Below, piece after piece: positions 7,408 through 14,073 of a DNA stretch of 64,000 nt. The position numbers were made by a program, and so were the translations under genes. Where the stretch lies: NCBI GenBank assembly GCA_016709305.1, contig JADJNA010000005.1, positions 124,001-188,000 of the forward strand. Reading direction: 5' to 3'. This DNA is from Candidatus Villigracilis saccharophilus (lineage in GTDB: Bacteria > Chloroflexota > Anaerolineae > Anaerolineales > Villigracilaceae). The notes beneath the pieces were generated by a model, which saw nothing but the letters and a program-made list of their open reading frames with translations, made no database searches and had not been told where the DNA came from. How positions within the stretch are numbered: position 1 is the stretch's first letter; every line of letters begins with the position of its first letter.

Positions 7408-9170
7408 TTAATCAAACTTAATATGCAACTCTTTCAACTGCTTCGGTTCCACCGCAGAAGGCGCGTCCGCCATCACATCGCGGCCCGCTTGATTCTTGGG
7501 GAAGGCGATCACTTCGCGGATGTTGGGCTCGTCCGCCAACAGCATCACCAATCTGTCGATGCCGGGCGCCATGCCTCCGTGCGGGGAGCGCCGTATTCAA
7601 ACGCTTCGAGCATGTGCCCGAACTTGGCTTGAATTTCTTCGTCGCTCATTCCAAGCATTTGGAACATCTTCATTTGAATGTCACGGCGGTGAATGCGGAT
7701 CGAACCTGACGCGGTTTCATACCCGTTGCAAACCATATCATAAGCATCAGACGACACTGCGCCAGGGTCGGTGTCAAATTTGTCGAGGTCTTCCATTTTT
7801 GGCATGGTGAACGGATGATGCTCTGACTCCCATGCTTTGTTTTCTTCATTCCACGCGAAGAACGGAAAGTCCACAACCCAAGCAAACGCCATCATATTTT
7901 TATCGGCAAGATCTAACTTATCGCGGAACCATAAACGCAATCCGCCTAAAACTTTGTTGACCACTTTGCGCTCGTCTGTTGCGAAGATGATCAGATCGCC
8001 GACGCCCGCTCCTGTTTTTGATTTGAGCGACTCAACTTCTTCCGGAGTGACGAATTTGGATGCGCTTCCTTTCACGCCTTCGGCTGTTACTGCCAACGTG
8101 GGCATTCCCTTCGCCCCGAGAGTTTTCGCTACCTCTGTGAGCGCATCCACTTCCTTGCGGGACATGTCTGCACTGCGAGGGGCGATAATGCACTTGATCA
8201 CGCCCCCAGCCTCCAGCGTAGATTGAAAGACGCGGAACTCACTCTTGGCGAAAACATCGCTGACATCCATCAATTCCATACCGAAGCGCAGGTCGGGTTT
8301 GTCTGATCCATATTTTTCCAACACTTCACGATATGAGAATTTCGGCCACGGCGATGAAAGTAATTTTTTGTTTGGTGTGACGGCGGGAAGCATTTTGGTG
8401 AATAGATCTTCAACCAATGCAAGCACATCATCACGATGAACGAATGACATTTCGAGGTCGAGCTGCGTGAACTCAGGCTGACGGTCACCCCGCAGATCTT
8501 CATCGCGAAAGCAGCGCGCGATCTGGAAATACTTGTCCATGCCCGCGACCATCAGCAACTGCTTCAATTGCTGCGGAGATTGCGGCAGGGCGTAGAACTG
8601 TCCAGGATAGATGCGGGAGGGGACAAGGTAATCGCGCGCGCCTTCTGGAGTCGCTTTGAACATGATCGGTGTTTCGATTTCGATGAAGCCCTGTTCATCA
8701 AGATAGTCGCGCATGAACTTGATGACCTTGTGCCGCAAAACCATATTATGAGTCAGGCGTTCGCGGCGCAGGTCAAGGTAACGATATTTGAGGCGGGTGT
8801 TCTCGTCGGCGAGATCGGCATCTGTGCTGACCATGAATGGCAGAGTCTTTGCGGGGTTCAAGATCTTTACTTCGCGCGCAATGATCTCGATCTCGCCCGT
8901 TTCCATTTTTGGATTCTTCATACCGTCGGGGCGTAGTTGCACGATCCCTTCGATCTGCAAAACCCATTCCATGCGGACATTGGTCACAAGGTCAAGCGAT
9001 TCTTTTGGAAGGTCCGGGTTGATGGTGACTTGCACCAGGCCCGAGCGGTCACGCAGATCGAAAAAAGCCACCCCGCCGTGATCGCGGCGTCGGTGTACCC
9101 AGCCTGAAAGGGTGATGGTTTGCCCTGCATGGCTGGCCCGTAATTCTCCACAAGTATGAGTTCTATACAT
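7408..9170 (-). CDS. aspS: Aspartyl-tRNA synthetase, probably non-discriminating; one-base frameshift near the 3' end
   Basis: Class II synthetase that charges tRNA(Asp) and, if non-discriminating, tRNA(Asn) with aspartate. The N-terminal OB-fold (YCGELR-type start, GWVHRRRDHGGVAFFDLRDRSG), the class II motif 2 region (FRDEDLRGDRQPEFTQLDLEMSF) and the bacterial GAD insertion are all present. His31 and Gly83 match the residues shown in Pseudomonas AspRS to permit tRNA(Asn) recognition. The uninterrupted frame stops early at 7545, but a one-base loss in the G run at 7583-7586 (C run on the coding strand) explains this. Restoring it recovers the motif 3 region (PGIDRLVMLL) and a normal end at 7408, about 587 residues in all. 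GGAGG precedes the start, and a long leader with an attenuator lies upstream. Confidence 0.95.
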
Positions 9171-9230
9171 AATACGCCTCCGTAAATTTGTGAGACCAAC
9201 CTGTCTGGTCTTCTGTATTTATATAAAATA

Positions 9231-9260
9231 AATCGCCCTTCGCGTTTGCGTCGGGCGATT
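9231..9260 (-). terminator. Intrinsic terminator in the aspS leader
   Basis: On the minus strand AATCGCCC (9260-9253) pairs with GGGCGATT (9238-9231). An inner GCG/CGC pair extends the stem, and TATTTTATAT follows. It lies between the leader ORF and aspS, about 60 bases before the gene, so it would abort transcription before aspS unless melted. Confidence 0.8.
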
Positions 9261-9305
9261 GGTTTTGAATTGAATTATTCGTCAACCAGCAAAGCTTCGC
9301 CCAAC
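9250..9305 (-). promoter_or_regulatory. Antiterminator helix alternative to the aspS leader terminator
   Basis: GUUGGGCGA (9305-9297), inside the leader ORF, is complementary (one G-U) to UCGCCCGAC (9258-9250), which contains most of the terminator 5' arm. The inner TGGTT (9288-9284) pairs with AACCA (9264-9260). The two structures are mutually exclusive. A third hairpin, AACGAT/ATCGTT (9320-9315 with 9308-9303), competes for the upstream arm, completing a classical attenuator layout. Confidence 0.7.
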
Positions 9306-9365
9306 GATACAGGGATCGTTATTATTATTATCATTATTATTGGCGAGGCTGATCTTGCGTTTCAT
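9282..9365 (-). CDS. Asn/Asp-rich leader peptide of aspS (27 codons)
   Basis: A 27-codon ORF between the promoter and the terminator. It begins MKRKISLA, then runs NNNDNNNND (residues 9-17: seven Asn codons, six AAT and one AAC, plus two GAT), then PCIVGRSFAG and TGA. Codons for the product of the AspRS/GatCAB pathway, Asn-tRNA, and for Asp-tRNA are thus concentrated where a stalled ribosome would cover the first hairpin arm and free the antiterminator. The ATG lies only about 3 bases after the predicted transcription start, so it would be read as a leaderless message. It overlaps no other gene. Too short for family recognition; the role is inferred from composition and position. Confidence 0.75.
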   Translation of the reverse strand: MKRKISLANNNDNNNNDPCIVGRSFAG

Positions 9366-9374
9366 AGTGGCGGC

Positions 9375-9383
9375 ATTATAGCA
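9375..9383 (-). promoter_or_regulatory. Extended -10 promoter of the aspS leader
   Basis: TGCTATAAT on the minus strand, a perfect extended -10. The predicted start of transcription is around 9368, three bases before the leader ORF ATG at 9365. No convincing -35 is seen, as is usual for extended -10 promoters. Confidence 0.75.
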
Positions 9384-9385
9384 TA

Positions 9386-9622
9386 AATACTCTTTAATGA
9401 CGTGTATCATTTTTTAGCCTGATGAGGCGTCGTCAGGATGCGCTCAATAGTCTGACAGGAGAATGTGTTTATAACGGAAATCGGCGGGAGCGGTGAAAGT
9501 TCCATGTGCCGGATGTTAGGAAAATGTAAGGTCGAAGGATTTATCCTGCTTCCTCTTCAGATAAAAACAATGTATATTTATTACGATCAGTCCAATTTAT
9601 TTTTTTTCAAAAGGAGAGAAAG
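9386..9622. other. Intergenic region, no gene recognised
   Basis: Divergent spacer between the aspS leader promoter and the plus-strand membrane protein. It contains no ORF, tRNA or clear hairpin. An AT-rich tract and AAAAGGAGAGAAAG at its end serve the gene starting at 9623. Confidence 0.5.
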
Positions 9623-10015
9623 ATGAGTTATAAATCCATGTTTGCTCTGAATTCGATTGTTATGCTTCTGGCAGGTCTGGCAGTTTTGTTTGTGCCTGAA
9701 AAAATCCTCCTGCAGATGGGGACATCGGAGACATATGTGTCCACGATTCTGGCTGTGCGATTTTTGGGAACTGCAATGATTACGATCGGGTTGCTTCTTT
9801 GGTTTGTAAAGGATATTTCCGATGCGAGTGCGCAAAAAGGTCTGGGTTTTGCGATGCTTGCCAGTATTTTTATTGCGTTTGTGCTGACTCTAATCGGATC
9901 CGTGTCAAGTACGTCTGTGATTCGTTCCAATTCATGGATTCTAATTGTCGTTTATGCTCTTTTTAGTCTTGGTTATGGCTTCCTTATATTCTTGAAACCA
10001 AAAATGAAAGAATAA
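9623..10015 (+). CDS. Four-helix integral membrane protein, unknown function
   Basis: 130 residues with four predicted membrane helices (about 7-27, 41-62, 74-95 and 104-124) joined by very short loops, and a lysine-rich C-terminus (KPKMKE). The topology and size recall DUF4345-like small membrane proteins, but I cannot match it with certainty. It has an excellent ribosome binding site (AAAAGGAGAGAAAG) and is followed by a strong terminator, so it is a single-gene transcript. Confidence 0.75.
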   Translation: MSYKSMFALNSIVMLLAGLAVLFVPEKILLQMGTSETYVSTILAVRFLGTAMITIGLLLWFVKDISDASAQKGLGFAMLASIFIAFVLTLIGSVSSTSVIRSNSWILIVVYALFSLGYGFLIFLKPKMKE

Positions 10016-10034
10016 TACACCCCCGATATGCCAA

Positions 10035-10067
10035 AGTGCGCTATCCACATATTTGGGATAGCGCACT
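10035..10067 (+). terminator. Intrinsic terminator
   Basis: Perfect 12-bp stem (AGTGCGCTATCC with GGATAGCGCACT) and a 9-base loop, followed by CCTTTTTATC. It ends the membrane-protein transcript and lies convergent to the kinase gene. Confidence 0.88.
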
Positions 10068-10099
10068 CCTTTTTATCTATCAGTGCATAGACTGTGAAT

Positions 10100-11047
10100 T
10101 TATATTAATTTTCTGGCTTCTTTTTCAAAATCTGTCAACAAGTCATCCGTGTTTTGATAGCGCTCTTTGGGGTTTTTATTGACACACTGTAGTAACACTT
10201 CGTCAAAGTCTTTTGATATAAGAGGATTTAATTCGCTTGCTGGCGCGGGATTGGATTTTTTATCCGTTATGGAACGGCGGTCAAAAAAATATTTATTCTT
10301 AGCGTTGTATATTTTTTGACTGGCCAGGGGGTGAAATCCCGTTATTAATTCATAAAGCACAATGCCAAGTGCGTAGACATCAAGTGTCGGACTGGCTTTT
10401 ACTTGATCACCATTGACTTGCAGGATCTCTGGAGCCATATATCCGATCGTGCCCCCGGTGACCCGCATCCCGATCGGGCGGACAAGACCAAAATCAATTA
10501 ACGTGATTTTCTGCCGGCTTGACATCACATTGCTTGGTTTAACATCACAATATACAAATCCTTTTTTATGTATGTAACCTAACGCAGAGCATAAGTGGGT
10601 CAGTATCTTCAAGGTCTCCTTTATGGAGAACCTTTTCCTGCTATTAAGGATTTGATTCTTTAAAGTAGTATTCCCAATAAAATCTAGAACAATATAGGGG
10701 CGCTGACCTTTCAAGTTATAATCACAAAGTCGAATAATGTTCGGATGGTGACAATTTATGAGGAAATTCGCTTCCTGGATGATGTATTCCCCCGATCGGT
10801 CAATGATACGGTGCCCAATATCCAGTGTTTTACCGACACTTTCTTCATATTCCTCTTGATCATTAACCCCGGCAAAGTGCAATGGGAGTATTTTTATGGC
10901 GACCATTGAATTTCTTGTATTATCAACAGCTTTATATATCTCGGATGTGCCGCCTTTACTGATTGGCGCAATCACATGGTATTTTTCAGAGATGAATTGA
11001 TCGATCTCTCCATGATAGATATTTTGATCGATGGAACGGCTGCTCAT
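10100..11047 (-). CDS. Serine/threonine protein kinase (eukaryotic-like)
   Basis: 315 residues, essentially a bare kinase domain. A glycine-rich loop (ISKGGTSEIYKA, 29-40), the ATP-anchoring Lys52 (VAIKIL), the catalytic loop YCDVKPSNVM with Asp168, DFG at 185-187, and GGTIGYMAPE of the P+1 region are present. The HRD triad is altered: Tyr-Cys-Asp replaces His-Arg-Asp, so it is an RD-minus kinase whose activation need not depend on activation-loop phosphorylation. No transmembrane or sensor domain follows, so it is cytoplasmic. TATAAT lies 6 bases before the ATG, suggesting a leaderless mRNA. Substrates are unknown. Confidence 0.92.
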   Translation of the reverse strand: MSSRSIDQNIYHGEIDQFISEKYHVIAPISKGGTSEIYKAVDNTRNSMVAIKILPLHFAGVNDQEEYEESVGKTLDIGHRIIDRSGEYIIQEANFLINCHHPNIIRLCDYNLKGQRPYIVLDFIGNTTLKNQILNSRKRFSIKETLKILTHLCSALGYIHKKGFVYCDVKPSNVMSSRQKITLIDFGLVRPIGMRVTGGTIGYMAPEILQVNGDQVKASPTLDVYALGIVLYELITGFHPLASQKIYNAKNKYFFDRRSITDKKSNPAPASELNPLISKDFDEVLLQCVNKNPKERYQNTDDLLTDFEKEARKLI

Positions 11048-11053
11048 AAGATA

Positions 11054-11059
11054 ATTATA
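11054..11059 (-). promoter_or_regulatory. -10 element placing the kinase start at the 5' end of its mRNA
   Basis: TATAAT on the minus strand ends 6 bases before the ATG at 11047, so transcription should start at or next to the start codon. No Shine-Dalgarno sequence is present. Confidence 0.55.
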
Positions 11060-11330
11060 CCGTGCAGGAACCTGTTGGCGGGTTGATATTTTAAAATAAT
11101 GGGTATATTATCCGGTGTGCTCGAGGAAGTAAACGGAGTTCGCGGGTTATAATTGAAATTAAGTAGCCCCTGTAATAAAGGATCGTTATGAAACAAAAAC
11201 TCATATTTCTTCTGATTTTTATAATGATCGTAGGTAGTGATCCGTCCAATCCGGTGGATATTCTCAATAGGGATCAATAAGATTTGAAGACGAGGCACTG
11301 ATATAACAAAATACATTTGGAAGAGCATAT

Positions 11331-11669
11331 ATGAATATTTCATTTGATCGCAGGGATTTGTTTAAAAATTCAACCATTAAAGATAAACTGAATTTATTTC
11401 AGTTACTATTTGAAACCAAGTCTCTGAATGCGGACCTTGCCCTGGCTCTGCTCAAGATCATTCATCAAGAATTGAACGATCATCAAAAACCTGATCGTAC
11501 TGTTTTTAAGCGGTATGCCGAAGCGATCGAGAGCCTGCGTTTTAATGTCCCTGATCTTCTTCAACAAATTGTGGATGGCTGGAAGGCCCATCAAAATGTT
11601 ACGCCTGAGGAATGGTTTTCTGATGATAGTTCAGGTACAGACAATAATTCAACGGCGCATCAATTATAA
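11331..11669 (+). CDS. Hypothetical protein, 112 residues
   Basis: The protein is mostly helical and charged. A predicted helical N-terminal part (KLNLFQLLFETKSLNADLALALLKIIHQELND) is followed by a stretch with alternating hydrophobic residues, then a disordered Ser/Asp/Asn tail (DDSSGTDNNSTAHQL). TTGGAAGAGC precedes the ATG. No family recognised. It starts divergently from the kinase across a 280-base gap and ends before a strong 18-bp hairpin. Whether it partners with the kinase is unknown. Confidence 0.6.
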   Translation: MNISFDRRDLFKNSTIKDKLNLFQLLFETKSLNADLALALLKIIHQELNDHQKPDRTVFKRYAEAIESLRFNVPDLLQQIVDGWKAHQNVTPEEWFSDDSSGTDNNSTAHQL

Positions 11670-11750
11670 GGTTTCAAAAAAAACGCTCCCTGAAATATCC
11701 ATGTCAACCAGCCGTACATCATAATAAATATGGGGTCTTCATCAATTAGA

Positions 11751-11788
11751 AAGTAGAGCGACTCTTCTTCAGAAGAGTCGCTCTACTT
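11751..11788. terminator. Long perfect hairpin, likely terminator
   Basis: An 18-bp perfect stem (AAGTAGAGCGACTCTTCT and its complement) with a 2-base loop, then CCTTTAA. It lies downstream of the 112-residue hypothetical gene. The near-perfect palindrome could also be a copy of a mobile palindromic repeat. Confidence 0.75.
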
Positions 11789-11932
11789 CCTTTAATCCTG
11801 CCACGAAGAAAAAAACATACCCAAAGAAATTACCCCGTGAATATGGATTTCATCTTTCATAGGCGGATATGGGGATCGAAACCATGCTTGCCGCCGCTGC
11901 CTGGGCGGACAAATAGGATGGGGGGATATTTT

Positions 11933-11965
11933 ACGCCTGCACTCCGATAAAATTGATGCAGGCGT
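11933..11965 (+). terminator. Hairpin with T-rich tail
   Basis: ACGCCTGCA pairs with TGCAGGCGT around a 15-base loop, followed by TTTAATAATTTT on the plus strand. It sits at the 3' end of the convergent DUF3592 gene and may act in both directions. Confidence 0.55.
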
Positions 11966-11994
11966 TTTAATAATTTTAGAAACGTGCTGTAGGT

Positions 11995-12447
11995 TTAAGC
12001 CGGTAATTTGAATATGAGGCCTAAAGCCAACAGAATAGCCGCGATCAATAATTCCCCGCCAGCCTTCCATAGATCACGAAATGCATTGTCCCACTCCTTC
12101 TGCACATAAGCCAGCCAGGGCGCATTTTTGTCGTAGACGATTTCAACCGTTTCACCGGGCTTGTAACGGTAGGTTTGAAAAGTGCTGCTGTCTATCACTT
12201 CGATGGTCAGTTCTTTTTCGTCAGGCGTTTTATATAAGAATTGGGGATGATTGACTTTGCCCAAAATTGAGGACATCATGCCTGTCGTTGTCCCGGCGTT
12301 CGGATGCGGACCGGTATTCAATTGCACGATCCCGGTCGTGGTTGAACTGTTCTTTTTGATCTCTCTCATCCGCAAAAGCTGGGGGATCGCGGGAATCCCC
12401 GTGGACAGCCCAAGGATGAATAGTAGAAGAGCAATACCGTAGATCAT
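11995..12447 (-). CDS. DUF3592-type membrane protein
   Basis: 150 residues. An N-terminal hydrophobic helix (YGIALLLFILGLSTGIPAI), a beta-rich extracytoplasmic middle with the DUF3592 hallmark YKPGETVEIVYDKNAPWLAYVQ, and a C-terminal helix (ELLIAAILLALGLIFKL) give a two-pass topology. Family function is unknown; members are small envelope proteins often found singly. GAAGGA precedes the ATG at a suitable distance. Neighbouring genes give no functional clue. Confidence 0.75.
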   Translation of the reverse strand: MIYGIALLLFILGLSTGIPAIPQLLRMREIKKNSSTTTGIVQLNTGPHPNAGTTTGMMSSILGKVNHPQFLYKTPDEKELTIEVIDSSTFQTYRYKPGETVEIVYDKNAPWLAYVQKEWDNAFRDLWKAGGELLIAAILLALGLIFKLPA

Positions 12448-12677
12448 TACTTTTTCCTTCGTGCAGGAATAAACTCAAGGGGAATTATATGCGAAACACA
12501 GCTAAATGTTATGGCTCATCTCAAAATTGTATTTTATGGTCATTTATGACCCGAAAAAGCCAACATAATAAGGTGTTCAATGAGAGCTGTTTGTGTAATA
12601 TTTATTTCTGATCAGGAATTAGTTCGGATTACCCGCTTCCGAGCCATGAACAGCAAAATATTTACACAAGGATTGGC

Positions 12678-13445
12678 ATGGATCTTAATCGAGGCAAAAT
12701 TTTATTATCTGACGATATATTGGCCATCATGAAAGGCGTTGATTTTGAATTCAGTTTTGCTTTTCAACCCATCGTCAATGCGGACAAACGGGAGGTTGTT
12801 TCGTATGAAGCCCTGGTCAGGGGGCCGAACGGTGAGCCTGCCACAGATGTGTTCTCGCAGGTTGGCGAAAACCTTTATGGATTCGACCAGGCTTGCCGCA
12901 TCAAAGCGATCCATATGGCCAGCCAATTAAAACTAAATAAACAATTGAATATCAATTTGCTGCCATTCGGAAGCTACCAGACCGGTATGAACATCCGCGC
13001 AACATTGCGCGCATCGGAAAATTTTGGCTTCCCGATCCAGAACATAGTTTTTGAGGTGACCGAATCCGAGATGCTGACGGATCACCGCCGCCTGATTGAT
13101 ATTATCAAAATGTATCAGGAGTTTGGATTTCAGACCGCCATTGATGATTTTGGGACCGGGTATTCGGGATTGAAATTATTGGTGGAATACCAGCCTAACT
13201 ATGTCAAACTTGACCGTCACCTCATTGCGGATATTCAAACGAATGATATCAAACAAGCAGTGGTGCAGGGGATCGGGTTTATTTGCAAAAAATTGGGGGT
13301 GGGATTAATGGCGGAAGGGGTGGAGAAGTTCGAAGAGTTTTCATGGCTTCGCGCGATCGGCGTTAATTTGTTTCAGGGTTATTATTTTGCGTCGCCGGCT
13401 TTTGAATCCCTGCCTGACGTGGCTGATGGCTTATATGCCTGTTGA
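12678..13445 (+). CDS. EAL-domain protein, predicted cyclic-di-GMP phosphodiesterase
   Basis: 255 residues, almost all EAL domain. The signature EALVRG (residues 43-48), the metal and substrate residues in LNINLL, FEVTESE, IDDFGTGYSGL, VKLDR, and AEGVE, and the closing QGYYFASP are all conserved, so hydrolysis of cyclic-di-GMP is expected. No GGDEF, PAS or membrane segment is present. The short N-terminal 25 residues resemble the linker of stand-alone EAL proteins such as blue-light-sensor effectors, but no BLUF domain is encoded. It stands alone between a divergently oriented DUF3592 gene and a convergent universal stress gene. Confidence 0.92.
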   Translation: MDLNRGKILLSDDILAIMKGVDFEFSFAFQPIVNADKREVVSYEALVRGPNGEPATDVFSQVGENLYGFDQACRIKAIHMASQLKLNKQLNINLLPFGSYQTGMNIRATLRASENFGFPIQNIVFEVTESEMLTDHRRLIDIIKMYQEFGFQTAIDDFGTGYSGLKLLVEYQPNYVKLDRHLIADIQTNDIKQAVVQGIGFICKKLGVGLMAEGVEKFEEFSWLRAIGVNLFQGYYFASPAFESLPDVADGLYAC

Positions 13446-13457
13446 ATCAAAACTCAT

Positions 13458-13500
13458 AAAAAACAAACCTCTGACCTTTAGAGGTCTCAGAAGCCTGTTT
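13458..13500 (+). terminator. Probable terminator after the EAL gene
   Basis: ACCTCT pairs with AGAGGT (small stem), and TGTTTTTTC follows about 15 bases later. Weak but correctly placed between the convergent EAL and universal stress genes. Confidence 0.4.
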
Positions 13501-13533
13501 TTTCATATTCAATTTTTCTAAAATCGTAAGTTG

Positions 13534-13977
13534 TTAGTTCTTGCTAAAGGGGTGGACCAGCATCACGGGAATATGCGCGTGATGCACAACCCGGTCTGCG
13601 ACACTGCCCATCAACCAACGTTGAATGCCGGAACGTCCATGAGTAGACATGGCGATCATATCGGCGTGGACCTCATCTGCGACCTTCAAGATTAATTCAG
13701 GGATCGGGCCTTCACGCATAATATGTGAAACCTTTGCGCCTTCCTCTATTAATTTAGCTTCTTCTTTTTCGAGGTAGGCTTCGGTCTCGATCTCTGTTTC
13801 CTCAATCACCTTGGTTGCCAATCCTGGGCTGCGTGCCAGAAATTCCAAACTCGGGGTTACAGGCACGCTCAAAAGTATGATCTCTGCGCCTTCGGTTTTT
13901 GCCAGCGCTTGTACATGAGGCAATACAGCTTCTGCAAGTGATGATCCATCCAACGGGACTAGTATTTTTTTGTACAT
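13534..13977 (-). CDS. Universal stress protein (UspA family)
   Basis: 147 residues, a single Usp domain. The N-terminal KKILVPLDGSSLAE and the C-terminal nucleotide-binding signature (STHGRSGIQRWLMGSVADRVVHHAHIPVMLVHP) identify an ATP-binding type Usp. Such proteins raise survival under starvation or stress by unclear means. Upstream, TGCTATAGT forms an extended -10 at about 14041-14049 and an AAGGAGATG ribosome binding site precedes the ATG, so it is independently transcribed. Confidence 0.92.
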   Translation of the reverse strand: MYKKILVPLDGSSLAEAVLPHVQALAKTEGAEIILLSVPVTPSLEFLARSPGLATKVIEETEIETEAYLEKEEAKLIEEGAKVSHIMREGPIPELILKVADEVHADMIAMSTHGRSGIQRWLMGSVADRVVHHAHIPVMLVHPFSKN

Positions 13978-14073
13978 GAGGCATCTCCTTTTGATCGGAA
14001 GAACATAAATGGAAATGTTTATGAATTATTTCACAATCACTATAGCATAAGGAGATTTGAAATTCAAGACCCG

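Noticed and set aside
9318..9341. ATT/AAT run as a simple microsatellite
   Set aside because: It is short, interrupted at two positions that read as Asp codons, lies in a start-stop ORF right after a promoter, and belongs to an attenuator layout, which explains it better.
11044..11343. 99-codon minus ORF just before the kinase gene
   Set aside because: It overlaps the start of the 11331 gene and the kinase promoter, has no family match, and its composition resembles non-coding AT-rich sequence.
11792..12070. 92-codon minus ORF downstream of DUF3592
   Set aside because: It overlaps the DUF3592 gene in another frame and covers the hairpin at 11933; no family match.
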